Positions 1 through 8,687 of a stretch of DNA of 50,888 nt are shown in pieces. The position numbers were made by a program, and so were the translations under genes. Below the pieces are notes generated by a model. The model made no database searches. It worked only from the letters and a program-made list of their open reading frames with translations, and was not told the origin of the DNA. The DNA comes from Burkholderiaceae bacterium (lineage in GTDB: Bacteria > Pseudomonadota > Gammaproteobacteria > Burkholderiales > Burkholderiaceae_E), in NCBI GenBank assembly GCA_016710525.1, contig JADJVQ010000046.1:1-50888 (forward strand), in the 5' to 3' direction. The number at the start of each line of letters is the position of its first letter. Position 1 is the first letter of the stretch.

Positions 1-549
1 GTGCTGACCGGCTGTTGCCTGGCCCTTCTACTGATGCTGGCGTGTCCCAGCGCCGCTTTGGCCGGTGACGGGCACAACCATGACGCAGCCCCTTCGGGTG
101 TCGCCGGCCCTACCCAACCGCGATTCAGCGCCGTCTCGGAGGGATTCGAACTCGTTGGAGTACTCGAGGATCGTCGGCTTGTGCTCTACCTGGATCACAG
201 CGCCGACAACCGTCCGGTCAAGGACGGCCGGCTCGACATCGAGGTCGGTGGGACCAAGTTGCCGACCCGCGCGCTCGGTGAAGGCGTGTTCGAAGCCGTG
301 CTGTCGCAGCCGCTCAAAGCGGGGATCAATGCGGTGGCGGCGACCGTGTATGCGCAGGGCGATACCGACTTGCTTGCGGGCGAACTGGACATCCACCCGC
401 CGACAGCCGATTCGACATCCAGCCGCCTGACTCACTGGAAAAGGTATGCGTGGATGGCCGGTGCTGCCTTGGCTTTGCTGGTACCGGTCGTCTGGTTGAC
501 TCGTCGGTGGCGGGCCAGGTCGTCGAGTGGCGTGGGAGAAAAGGCATGA
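1..549 (+). CDS. Small periplasmic/membrane protein at head of RND metal-efflux operon (possibly 5'-partial)
   Basis: The reading frame is open from the first base (GTG at 1), so the true start may lie outside the window; a Met at codon 12 is another candidate. The N-terminus is a hydrophobic signal-like segment ending near ALAG, followed by a His-containing GDGHNHD stretch that could bind metal. The middle looks like a compact beta-rich domain. Residues about 148-168 form one membrane helix followed by a basic WLTRRWRARS tail, so the protein is probably anchored with its domain in the periplasm. Its stop codon overlaps the ATG of the adaptor gene (ATGA at 546-549), showing translational coupling. 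I do not recognise a named family. The role as an accessory of the metal RND pump is inferred from operon position and the His cluster. Confidence 0.6.
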   Translation: MLTGCCLALLLMLACPSAALAGDGHNHDAAPSGVAGPTQPRFSAVSEGFELVGVLEDRRLVLYLDHSADNRPVKDGRLDIEVGGTKLPTRALGEGVFEAVLSQPLKAGINAVAATVYAQGDTDLLAGELDIHPPTADSTSSRLTHWKRYAWMAGAALALLVPVVWLTRRWRARSSSGVGEKA

Positions 550-1667
550 GTCTGAATCGATGGATCAGCCAGGTGTCGATTCCGATGTGGACATCGGTGT
601 GGATGTTGAGCGGCCCTGTGAACGCCGGGGGCGGGCACCCTCATTCTGAGGCGCCGACAGCGTCTGTGAGCATTGGCCCGCACCGCCTTCCGGACGGGGC
701 CGTCTTTCTGCCCAAGCCGGCGCAGCGGCAAATGGACGTACGCACGCAGCCGGTGGTCATGGGCGACCTGGCGCAAGCCGTCGAACTGGCCGGCAAGGTC
801 GTCATGGATCCCAACGCCGGTGGCAAGGTTCAGGCGGTGCTGGCCGGGCGGCTGCAGGCGGGGCCTCGCGGCTTTCCATCGATCGGGCAAAAGGTCGTAC
901 GCGGAGAGGTGCTCGCCACAGTCGAGCCCACCAGTGGCGTGATCGAGCGTGCCAACCAGGCTGCGCAACTGGCTGAACTGAGGGCCTCGCGCGCGCTGGC
1001 CGAAAAGCGTCTGGCGCGCCTCAGAGAACTCTCGGACACCGTTCCGCGCAAGGACATCGAGGCGCTGGAAAGCGAGGTACAAAGTCTGGCCGGCCGAATG
1101 ACGGCGGTCGGTGCAAGCCTGGTCAGCCGGGACCCCCTGGTCGCGCCAGTGACCGGTGTGATCGCCTCCAGTCACGCGGTCGTCGGACAGGTGATCGAGG
1201 CGCGCGAGCTGGTCTTCGAGGTGATCGATCCGCAGCGCCTGAACGTCGAAGTGCTGTCCTACGATCCGACGATTGCCGCGGACATTGCAGCGGCGTTCCT
1301 GGTCGTGGGATCGCAACGGGTGGCGTTGAAGCTCGTGGGTGCGGGACGCAGTCTGCGCGAACAGGCGCAGCCAATCCTGTTCAGCGCTCAGGGGCCGGTG
1401 CTGTCCGGGCTGGCGGTTGGGCAACCGGTCAAGGTGACGATCGAAAGCGCCCGACGCAGGCAGGGCATGCGCGTTCCGGCGTCGGCGCTCATGAAAAGCC
1501 CATCGAACCAGACCATCGTCTGGGTCAAGAGCGCGCCGGAGCGATTCGAGCCTCGCACGGTGTCTGTCGAGCCGCTGGATGGCGTGAGCGTCGCGATCGT
1601 CGCGGGCCTGAAGGTCGGCGATCGCATCGCCACCCGAGGCGCCAGCCTGATCAACCAGATCCGCTGA
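546..1667 (+). CDS. RND efflux periplasmic adaptor subunit (CzcB/CusB, HlyD-like membrane-fusion family)
   Basis: A 373-aa protein if translated from the ATG at 546, which overlaps the upstream stop by 4 bases; a longer open frame to 450 runs inside the previous gene and is not needed. An N-terminal hydrophobic segment is followed by a HPHSEA stretch. The lipoyl/barrel-sandwich half begins near GKVVMDP, a coiled-coil hairpin is suggested by the Ala/Arg/Glu-rich stretch containing ASRALAEKRLARLREL, and the second lipoyl half (APVTGVIAS) and beta-barrel follow. In the family this protein joins the inner-membrane pump to an outer-membrane channel. No outer-membrane factor gene is visible here; it would lie upstream of the window or elsewhere. 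The permease gene starts 13 bases downstream. Confidence 0.88.
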   Translation: MSLNRWISQVSIPMWTSVWMLSGPVNAGGGHPHSEAPTASVSIGPHRLPDGAVFLPKPAQRQMDVRTQPVVMGDLAQAVELAGKVVMDPNAGGKVQAVLAGRLQAGPRGFPSIGQKVVRGEVLATVEPTSGVIERANQAAQLAELRASRALAEKRLARLRELSDTVPRKDIEALESEVQSLAGRMTAVGASLVSRDPLVAPVTGVIASSHAVVGQVIEARELVFEVIDPQRLNVEVLSYDPTIAADIAAAFLVVGSQRVALKLVGAGRSLREQAQPILFSAQGPVLSGLAVGQPVKVTIESARRRQGMRVPASALMKSPSNQTIVWVKSAPERFEPRTVSVEPLDGVSVAIVAGLKVGDRIATRGASLINQIR

Positions 1668-1680
1668 CAGGGCCGCCCCA

Positions 1681-4600
1681 ATGTTCAATTGGCTCTTGCA
1701 GAACAGCCTGCGCAGCCGGCTGCTGGTGGTCATCGGCAGCCTGGTGCTGATGGCCTATGGCGCGTTCACGCTCTCGCGTACGCCGGTCGATGTCTTCCCC
1801 GATTTGAACCGCCCGACAGTGACCGTCATGACGGAAGCCGGAGGCATGGCCGCCGAAGAGGTCGAACAATTGATCACTTTCCCGCTCGAAACCACCCTGA
1901 ATGGATTGCCCGGCGTAGACAGCGTGCGTTCGGTATCGAGCGCCGGCCTGTCGTTCATCTACGTGGTTTTCGACTGGACGACCGACATCTTTCGTGCCCG
2001 CCAGATGGTGTCGGAGCGGTTGTCCTCCATGGAGGGTGGATTGCCGTCCGGCGTGGTGTCCAGGATGGGGCCGATCAGCTCGATCATGGGCGAGATCATG
2101 CAGATCGCCATCCCGATCGACACGACCCGGATTTCGCCGATGCAGGTTCGCGAGTACGCGGACTGGGTATTGCGCCCGCGCCTGATGGCGATACCGGGTG
2201 TTGCCCAGGTGATCCCGATCGGCGGCGAAGTCCGTCAGTTCCAGGTGCAACCCAACACCACGCGCATGTCGGAACTGGGCATCACGCACGATCAGCTCGA
2301 GAGCGCGCTGCGCGGGTACTCGTCGAACACCTCGGGCGGATTCCTGGAACTGAACGGTCGCGAATACCTGATCCGTCACATCGGACGCACCTCGCGCCTG
2401 GACGACCTCAAGAATCTCGCGCTGACCGCTCGTCAAGGCCAACCGATTCTCGTCCGCCAGATCGCCGAGGTGACGTTCGCGCCAGCCATCAAGCGGGGCG
2501 ATGCCGGCTTCGAAGGGCGGCCCGCGGTGATCCTGGGCATTCAGAAGCAACCGACCGCCGACACCATCCAACTGACACGAAAGGTCGAGGCGGCACTGGG
2601 CGACATGAAGCGTGCCCTGCCGGCGGGCATGGACTCGCCCAAAGTGACGTTTCGGCAAGCGAGCTTTATTGAAGCATCGATTGCCACGCTTCAAGGCAAG
2701 CTGATCGGCGCATCGGTCTTTGTCGCCGTCATCCTGTTTTTCTTCCTGGGTACGTTGCGCCCGACGCTCATTGCGCTGACCGCCATTCCCGTGTCGATCT
2801 TCATCACGGCCCTGGTGTTCCGGTACTTCGGCCTGTCGATCAACACCATGACGCTCGGCGGGCTGGCGATCGCCATTGGGGGGCTGGTGGACGACGCCGT
2901 GGTCGGCGTCGAGAACGTGTTACGTCGGATCAAAGCCGATCGAGCCGCAGACCCTGCCAATCGAGTGAACATCCTGGAGCTGGTCGCACGAGCCACCATG
3001 GAGGTGCGTTCGGCCATCTTGTACGCGACGGTGATCATCGTTCTGGTGTTCCTGCCGCTGTTTGCGCTGCCCGGCATCGAAGGCCGCCTTTTCGTACCCC
3101 TGGGCATCGCATTCATCGTCTCGACCCTGGCTTCCCTGCTGGTCTCGGTCACGGTCACGCCCGTGTTGGCGGCTTACCTGTTGCCGAGCATGAAGTCGCT
3201 CGATCATGGCGACACCTGGCTGCTGGCGTGGTTGAAGCGCCGGTACCACAGCGCCTTGGCTGCGACGTTGCGTTACCCCAAAGCCGCGCTGGGCGCGGGT
3301 GCGGTGGCGGTCGTGGCGGCCATGGTCACCGTGCCGCTATTTCCGACCACATTCCTGCCGCCCTTTAACGAAGGAACCCTGCTGATCGGACTGCGGCTGA
3401 ACCCCGGGGTGACGCTGGCGGAGTCCTCGGCCCTGGCCCAACAGGCCGAGCGGCTGGTGAAGGGCGTGCCGGAGGTCACACACGTCGGGCGGCGCAGCGG
3501 CCGTGCCGAGCTGGATGAGCATGCAGAAGGGGTGCATGTGAGCGAACTGGACGTCGGCCTGAAGCCTGCGCTGGAACTGACCCGTTCGATGGCCGAGATC
3601 TCCGCCGACATTCGTTCCCGACTGGTGAACCTGCCCGCCGCGATTGCGATCGGACAGCCGATTTCGCACCGGATCGATCACATGCTGTCCGGCGTACGGT
3701 CCCAGATCGCCATCAAGATCTTCGGTGACGATCTGGACACCTTGCGCGGGCAGGCCGATCTGTTGCGCACGCGGCTGGCGGGCATCGAAGGCCTGGCCGA
3801 CCTCGAGATCGAAAAGCAGGTGCTGGCGCCACAGATCAAGATCCGAATCGACTACGACGCGGCCGCTCGCTACGGTGTGCCCGCGCCGCAGATCCTGGCG
3901 ACGCTGCAAAGCCTGGTGGAAGGCGAAAGAATCACCCAGATCGTCGAAGGCGGGCGTCGTTTCCAGCTGGTGGTCAGGCTGCCGGAATCCGCCCGTTCGC
4001 CCGAGGGACTGGGCGCGATCCTGATTGAGACGCCCAACGGCCGGGTGCCCCTGTCGAAGGTCGCCTTGATTGAAGACAGCGATGGCCCGAATCAGGTAAG
4101 CCGCGACGACGGCAAGCGGCGCATCGTGCTGTCCGCCAACGCCCAGGGTCGAGCGCTGTCCGAGATCGTCGCCGACATCCGCCGTGTCGTGTCCGAAGGC
4201 AAGATGCCTGAAGGCTATTTCGTCACGCTCGGAGGCCAGTTTCAAGCGCAGGAGGAGGCCTCCAGGCTGGTGGGCCTGCTGTCGCTGGTGTCGCTGGTGC
4301 TGATGTTCGTGGTGCTGTACAGCCGCTACCGGTCGGTCGCGCTGGCGGCCCTGATCATGGGAAACATTCCTCTGGCACTGGTGGGCGCGGTGCTGGGTTT
4401 GTGGCTTTCCGGCCAGCCCTTGTCGGTGGCCGCGCTGATCGGGTTCATCACGTTGGCGGGCATTTCGGTTCGCAACGGCATCCTGAAGGTCAGTCACTAC
4501 ATCAATCTGATGCGACTGGAAGGCGAACGCTTCGATCTGCCGATGATCATGCGCGGCTCGCTCGAGCGCCTGAGTCCGGTCCTGATGACCGCGCTGGTGA

Positions 4601-4800
4601 CTGCATTCGCGCTGGCACCGCTGTTGTTCGAAGCAGAGCGCCCCGGCACGGAAATCCTGAACCCAGTGGCGGTGGTGATCTTCTCGGGCCTGATCAGCTC
4701 GACGCTGCTGGATACGTTTCTCACGCCAGTCATGTTCTGGCTGTTCGGACGCAAACCTTCGGAGCGCCTTCGGGAGAGCGCCGATGGCGAAGCATTCTGA
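1681..4800 (+). CDS. Heavy-metal efflux RND permease (CusA/CzcA family)
   Basis: At 1039 aa this is the expected length for an HME-RND proton antiporter. The N-terminus (SRLLVVIGSLVLMAYG) is the first membrane helix and LSRTPVDVFPDL is the usual family start of the porter domain. Two repeats of helix bundles plus large periplasmic loops follow. The proton-relay helix reads AIGGLVDDAVVGVEN, with D404, D405, E411 and N412; this resembles the CusA-type spacing (Asp-x6-Glu-Asn) more than the DFGxxxDGA motif of CzcA. By eye, the loop matching the CusA methionine site reads GVHVSELDVG and has no Met there, so Cu/Ag export is not supported. The metal specificity is therefore open. It follows the adaptor gene directly and is surely co-transcribed with it. 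Confidence 0.93.
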   Translation: MFNWLLQNSLRSRLLVVIGSLVLMAYGAFTLSRTPVDVFPDLNRPTVTVMTEAGGMAAEEVEQLITFPLETTLNGLPGVDSVRSVSSAGLSFIYVVFDWTTDIFRARQMVSERLSSMEGGLPSGVVSRMGPISSIMGEIMQIAIPIDTTRISPMQVREYADWVLRPRLMAIPGVAQVIPIGGEVRQFQVQPNTTRMSELGITHDQLESALRGYSSNTSGGFLELNGREYLIRHIGRTSRLDDLKNLALTARQGQPILVRQIAEVTFAPAIKRGDAGFEGRPAVILGIQKQPTADTIQLTRKVEAALGDMKRALPAGMDSPKVTFRQASFIEASIATLQGKLIGASVFVAVILFFFLGTLRPTLIALTAIPVSIFITALVFRYFGLSINTMTLGGLAIAIGGLVDDAVVGVENVLRRIKADRAADPANRVNILELVARATMEVRSAILYATVIIVLVFLPLFALPGIEGRLFVPLGIAFIVSTLASLLVSVTVTPVLAAYLLPSMKSLDHGDTWLLAWLKRRYHSALAATLRYPKAALGAGAVAVVAAMVTVPLFPTTFLPPFNEGTLLIGLRLNPGVTLAESSALAQQAERLVKGVPEVTHVGRRSGRAELDEHAEGVHVSELDVGLKPALELTRSMAEISADIRSRLVNLPAAIAIGQPISHRIDHMLSGVRSQIAIKIFGDDLDTLRGQADLLRTRLAGIEGLADLEIEKQVLAPQIKIRIDYDAAARYGVPAPQILATLQSLVEGERITQIVEGGRRFQLVVRLPESARSPEGLGAILIETPNGRVPLSKVALIEDSDGPNQVSRDDGKRRIVLSANAQGRALSEIVADIRRVVSEGKMPEGYFVTLGGQFQAQEEASRLVGLLSLVSLVLMFVVLYSRYRSVALAALIMGNIPLALVGAVLGLWLSGQPLSVAALIGFITLAGISVRNGILKVSHYINLMRLEGERFDLPMIMRGSLERLSPVLMTALVTAFALAPLLFEAERPGTEILNPVAVVIFSGLISSTLLDTFLTPVMFWLFGRKPSERLRESADGEAF

Positions 4801-4853
4801 ATCGAGGATGGCAGGCGATCCCGGGTTTCAACCTCTCCACGAAAGGAATCATC

Positions 4854-5225
4854 ATGAATTCAGCGGCAATGATCACTGCACTTTTCTTCCTCGTCGCCAC
4901 CCACGTCCTCGCCGCGGGTGGGGGTGATCACAAGCCGCTTCACGGAGGCGTTGTCGTTGATGTCAGGGACGTGGACTATGAACTCGTCGCAAAGCCAGAC
5001 GCCTTGCAGTTGTACCTGCGAGCCCACGGCAAGGCAGTCGACCTGAGCAATGCCTCGGCCAAACTCACACTGCTCGCTGGCAATGATAAGCAAGACGTCG
5101 AACTCAAGCCGGCAGGTGGCCGGCTGGAAGCCAAAGGCAGCTTCAAGACCGCGGCGGGGACCAAGGTGATCGCGGTGGTGATCGTAGCCGGCAAGACGTC
5201 GACGGCACGTTTCGTTCTGAACTGA
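4854..5225 (+). CDS. Small secreted protein of the RND efflux operon
   Basis: A 123-aa protein from ATG 4854, preceded by a good AAGGA ribosome site ending 7-8 bases upstream. Residues 1-20 form a signal peptide (AMITALFFLVATHVLAAGGG). The mature protein starts with GGGDHKPLHGGVVVDV, a pattern seen in small periplasmic proteins next to metal RND pumps, where the His and Asp residues may touch metal; this last point is inference. No cysteine is present, so no lipobox. It lies 53 bases after the permease gene on the same strand and is probably the last gene of the operon. A short GC hairpin (5250-5263) follows, without a T-run. Confidence 0.75.
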   Translation: MNSAAMITALFFLVATHVLAAGGGDHKPLHGGVVVDVRDVDYELVAKPDALQLYLRAHGKAVDLSNASAKLTLLAGNDKQDVELKPAGGRLEAKGSFKTAAGTKVIAVVIVAGKTSTARFVLN

Positions 5226-5332
5226 AGAGTCGGTTCATGCGGTCGGTGCTGCCCTTTCGGGCAATGCGCCCATCAACCAGGGCGACCCAGGCTTGGACAC
5301 CTTCATCGTTCAGGCCGGGCGATGGCAGGTTC

Positions 5333-5776
5333 TCAGTGCGTACCGCTGATGTGACGGTGTGGCGGTCCCGAGTTGGCCTGGCCGGCCGCGGTGTCGAGCT
5401 CCTTGAGGATGCCGCACCGCTCGTTCGCGTGGGACGTGCCGCACTTCGCGCGCAGCGCCTTCAGATCTTTCTGCAGGGTGCGCAGTTCGCGAATGCGGTG
5501 GTTGACGTGCTCAATGTGCTCATCGAGCAGTTCATTGACCTCGCCGCAGCCCTGTACGGGCCCATCGCGAAGCTGCAGCAGCATCCGGATCTCGTCCAGC
5601 GTCATGTCCAGGCTGCGGCAATGTCGGATGAAAGCCAGCCGCTGCGCGTGGGTGGTCGTGTAGATGCGGTAGTTGTTGTCAGCGCGCTGCGCGGCGGGCA
5701 TCAACCCTTCGCGCTCGTAGAAGCGGATAGTCTCGACCGCTGTGCCCGTCGACTCGGCCAAGTCTCCGATGCGCAT
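5333..5776 (-). CDS. cadR: MerR-family heavy-metal sensor, CadR/PbrR type
   Basis: A 147-aa MerR regulator. The N-terminal winged HTH (MRIGDLAESTGTAVETIRFY) and the central helix DMTLDEIRMLLQL are typical of the CadR/PbrR branch. Cysteines lie at 53, 77, 112 and 121, and the C-terminus is His-rich (PHRHISGTH). C77 and C112 match the metal ligands known for CadR, and the His tail also resembles CadR. I chose the Met at 5776 because GGAGAAGG lies just upstream of it; an in-frame ATG at 5788 is the alternative. The gene is divergent from cadA, and the operator between them fits a repressor-activator that twists a long spacer when Cd, Zn or Pb binds. Confidence 0.9.
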   Translation of the reverse strand: MRIGDLAESTGTAVETIRFYEREGLMPAAQRADNNYRIYTTTHAQRLAFIRHCRSLDMTLDEIRMLLQLRDGPVQGCGEVNELLDEHIEHVNHRIRELRTLQKDLKALRAKCGTSHANERCGILKELDTAAGQANSGPPHRHISGTH

Positions 5777-5802
5777 CGCCTTCTCCATAGTGAATCGAAT
5801 CC

Positions 5803-5833
5803 TTGACTCTACACCGACTTCAGGGTTTGCAAT
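5803..5833 (+). promoter_or_regulatory. CadR-type promoter/operator for cadA
   Basis: A -35 box TTGACT (5803-5808) and a -10 box TGCAAT (5828-5833) are separated by 19 bases, the over-long spacer that marks MerR-controlled promoters. The spacer starts CTACACC and ends CAGGGTT, giving the imperfect dyad ACTCT...AGGGT expected for CadR/PbrR binding. It lies 28 bases upstream of the cadA start and also in front of cadR, so it can serve autoregulation. Confidence 0.85.
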
Positions 5834-5860
5834 GGCGGTCATGATCCAAGGAGCACATCC

Positions 5861-8113
5861 ATGAGTACCGTCCACACTCCCGCCGCTTCCACTGCAGGCG
5901 GCAATCCCGCCGATGCCTGTCAAGGAAGCGCTTGCACCGCGTCGGCGCCGCAAGGCGTCGTCGTACCTGCCGGCTGGGCAAGGTTTCGTGTGCCGACGAT
6001 GGACTGCGCCAGCGAGGAGTCGGAGATTCGGCGCGCGGTCGAGCACCTCGCCGACATTCGCGCGATGACTTTTCAACTCGGGCAGCGCACGATGGCCATC
6101 GATGCCCCGCCTGCTTGCGTCGAGCAGGCCGTTGCCGCGATCCGCAAGGCCGGCTTCGACCCGCAGCCGGTGCCGGAGACGGGTGTCGTCGCGGCGAGCG
6201 AGGCCGGAACCGGATCGGACGACCACGACCATGGCGCCGAGTCGGGCGGGGCGTGGCGGCTCGGGGGGGCCCTGCTGCTGGCCCTGGGTGCGGAGGTGTT
6301 TGGTTTCTTCGCCCCGGACACGCAGGTCTGGAAGGCCGCGGGGCTCGCCCTGGCGGCTGCAGCGATCTGGCTGGCCGGCTTTGACGTCTACAAGAAGGGT
6401 CTTACGGCGCTGCGCCATGGGCGCCTGAACATCAACGCGCTGATGGCCGTGGCCGTCACAGGCGCGTTCGTCATCGGCCAGTGGCCCGAGGCAGCGATGG
6501 TGATGGCGCTTTACGCCATCGCCGAGGCGATCGAGGCACGCGCGGTCGACCGCGCCCGCAACGCGATCAAGGGCCTGCTGGCCATGGCGCCCGAAGAGGC
6601 CTCTGTGCGGCAGGCCGACGGCGGTTGGGTGACCGTGCCGGTCGCTTCGGTGGTGCTTGGCGCCATCGCGCGTGTGCGGCCCGGTGAGCGCGTGCCGATG
6701 GACGGCGTGGTGTCCGCCGGGAACACCAGCATCAACCAGGCGCCGGTGACCGGCGAGAGCATCCCGGTGGACAAGGCGGTTGGCGACCCGGTGTTCGCGG
6801 GCACGATCAACGAGACCGGCACCTTCGAGTTCGAGGTCAACGCGCTGGCGTCGAACTCGACGCTCGCTCGCATCATCCACGCGGTGGAGGAAGCGCAGGG
6901 CACGCGCGCGCCCACGCAGGGCTTTGTCGAGCGCTTCGCGGCCGTCTACACGCCGGCGGTGTTCGTCATCGCGCTGGCCGTGGCGCTGCTCGGCCCCTGG
7001 CTGTTCGGCTGGACCTGGATGCAGGCGGTCTACAAGGCGCTGGTGCTGCTGGTCATCGCCTGCCCGTGCGCGCTGGTGATCTCGACCCCGGTGACGATCG
7101 TCAGCGGCCTGGCGGCCGCGGCGCGCCGCGGCATCCTGATCAAGGGCGGGATCTATCTGGAAGAGGCGCGCAAGCTCAAGGCCATCGCGCTGGACAAGAC
7201 CGGCACGATCACCGAGGGCAAGCCCAAGCTGGTGGCCTGGGAGGTGCTCGGTCCGGGGACCGATGCTGCCGCCGCCGAGCACATCGCCGCGGCGCTGGCA
7301 GGGCACTCCGACCATCCAGTTTCGCGCGCCATCGCCGTGGGCTTGCGGCCCAACAAGGTCGAGGCAAAGGACTTCAAGGCCATCGCCGGTCGCGGGGTGC
7401 AGGCCGACATTGGCGGTACCGTTTACGTGCTGGGCAACCATCGCTTGATCGAGGAGCGTGGCCAATGCTCTGCGGCGCTGGAGGCCATGTTGCGCACGCA
7501 CGAGGAAGCGGGTCGCACGGTCAGCCTGCTGGCTTCCGGCACCGGTGCCATCGCCTTGTTTGCGGTTGCCGACACGATCAACGGCTCGTCCCGAGATGCG
7601 GTCGCATCGCTGAAGGCGTTGGGCATCACGCCGGTGATGTTGACCGGCGACAACCAGGCCACGGCAACAGCGATCGCGCGCGAGGCCGGCATCGACGAAG
7701 CGCGCGGGAACCTGCTGCCCGAGGACAAACTCGAAGCGATCAAGGCTTTGCAGTCAAAACATGGCCTGACCGCGATGACCGGTGACGGTATCAACGATGC
7801 GCCCGCGCTGGCACAGGCCGACATCGGCGTGGCGATGGGGGCCGCCGGCACCGATACCGCGATGGAGGCGGCGGACGTGGTGGTGATGAACGACGACCTG
7901 CGCCGCATTGCCGAGACGGTTCGCCTGTCGCGAACCACGCACGCGGTGCTGTGGCAGAACATCACGCTGGCGCTGGGCATCAAGGCGGTGTTTCTGGTCA
8001 TGGCGGTGTTCGGCAACGCGTCGATGTGGATGGCCGTGTTCGCCGACATGGGCGCGAGCCTGCTTGTCGTTCTGAACGGCCTGCGGTTGTTGAAAATGGG
8101 AGAGCGCAAGTGA
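5861..8113 (+). CDS. cadA: Zn/Cd/Pb-translocating P1B-type ATPase
   Basis: A 750-aa inner-membrane pump exporting divalent soft metals with ATP hydrolysis. AAGGAG at 5848-5853 supports the ATG at 5861. The N-terminal HMA domain carries the MDCASEESE motif (about residues 47-55), the acidic variant found in Zn/Cd/Pb pumps. A short His/Asp linker (DDHDHG) precedes the membrane domain. The catalytic set is complete: TGES actuator motif, the CPC metal site in a helix (C401-P402-C403), the phosphorylated DKTGT Asp (D445), SDHPVS in the nucleotide domain, and TGDGINDAP (G641 to D646) in the hinge. Its stop overlaps the next gene. Together with cadR this forms an autonomous metal-inducible export unit. 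Confidence 0.95.
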   Translation: MSTVHTPAASTAGGNPADACQGSACTASAPQGVVVPAGWARFRVPTMDCASEESEIRRAVEHLADIRAMTFQLGQRTMAIDAPPACVEQAVAAIRKAGFDPQPVPETGVVAASEAGTGSDDHDHGAESGGAWRLGGALLLALGAEVFGFFAPDTQVWKAAGLALAAAAIWLAGFDVYKKGLTALRHGRLNINALMAVAVTGAFVIGQWPEAAMVMALYAIAEAIEARAVDRARNAIKGLLAMAPEEASVRQADGGWVTVPVASVVLGAIARVRPGERVPMDGVVSAGNTSINQAPVTGESIPVDKAVGDPVFAGTINETGTFEFEVNALASNSTLARIIHAVEEAQGTRAPTQGFVERFAAVYTPAVFVIALAVALLGPWLFGWTWMQAVYKALVLLVIACPCALVISTPVTIVSGLAAAARRGILIKGGIYLEEARKLKAIALDKTGTITEGKPKLVAWEVLGPGTDAAAAEHIAAALAGHSDHPVSRAIAVGLRPNKVEAKDFKAIAGRGVQADIGGTVYVLGNHRLIEERGQCSAALEAMLRTHEEAGRTVSLLASGTGAIALFAVADTINGSSRDAVASLKALGITPVMLTGDNQATATAIAREAGIDEARGNLLPEDKLEAIKALQSKHGLTAMTGDGINDAPALAQADIGVAMGAAGTDTAMEAADVVVMNDDLRRIAETVRLSRTTHAVLWQNITLALGIKAVFLVMAVFGNASMWMAVFADMGASLLVVLNGLRLLKMGERK

Positions 8114-8469
8114 CGACAAAGGGATCTCGGCGGATCGAGGCCTTCGAGACCGCGATGTCCGAGGCTGCCCGGCGCAGCGCCGCTGGTGACGCGAAGAGCG
8201 CGTTCGCTGCTCTCGAGCGGTCGCATGTGCTCGGTCAGTTCGATTTCGTCCCCCACCTGCGCGTGCACTGGCAGATGCTGCGGATCGGCTGGGTCCTGGG
8301 CGACCGGCGCGAGGTGACGGGCCAGTTGATGCGTATCGCGTTGGTGCCGGTCGGGCATCTGTTAGGGCGATTGCCGGTTGGCAACACAGGCGGTGCGAAC
8401 TTCAGTGCGTTCAAGCCGATGGACATCCCGCCCGATCTTGAGCGGCTGATCGAGGCTCCGAAGCGATGA
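8110..8469 (+). CDS. DUF3703 family protein
   Basis: A 119-aa protein starting at a GTG (8110) that overlaps the cadA stop by 4 bases, so it is translationally coupled to the pump. It is mostly helical with Ala-rich N-terminal helices, the ERSHVLGQFDFVPHLRVHW segment and a C-terminal VGNTGGANFSAF segment, all recognisable as the DUF3703 pattern. No signal peptide or membrane segment is visible. Several conserved His residues (in SHVLGQ, PHLRVHW) could bind metal or support an enzymatic role, but this is inference. DUF3703 has no firmly established function; the coupling to cadA suggests a role in cytoplasmic metal handling. Confidence 0.8.
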   Translation: MTTKGSRRIEAFETAMSEAARRSAAGDAKSAFAALERSHVLGQFDFVPHLRVHWQMLRIGWVLGDRREVTGQLMRIALVPVGHLLGRLPVGNTGGANFSAFKPMDIPPDLERLIEAPKR

Positions 8470-8687
8470 CGCCACGACGCCAGGCTCCGTCGGGTTTGTG
8501 GAAGCACGCGCGGCGGCTACGGCTTCGCGCGGCTGCTGATGAGCGGTCGCCAGATCGGCGGCCGCGATGGACCGCCGAGCGCGCCGCTGCACTACTTGGT
8601 CGAGGCTAGCGGCTGTGTCCATGAACTGCAACTGACGCCTGATCTGACTGCACCCGGCTCGCTTCTCGCGCCAGATCGGTGCTGTGC

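Noticed and set aside
5250..5263. Intrinsic terminator after the RND operon
   Set aside because: Only a 5-bp stem without a T-run.
5777..7501. Long N-terminal extension of the CadR frame through cadA
   Set aside because: Runs opposite cadA with Arg/His-rich composition; MerR proteins start at the HTH and a ribosome site is present at 5776.
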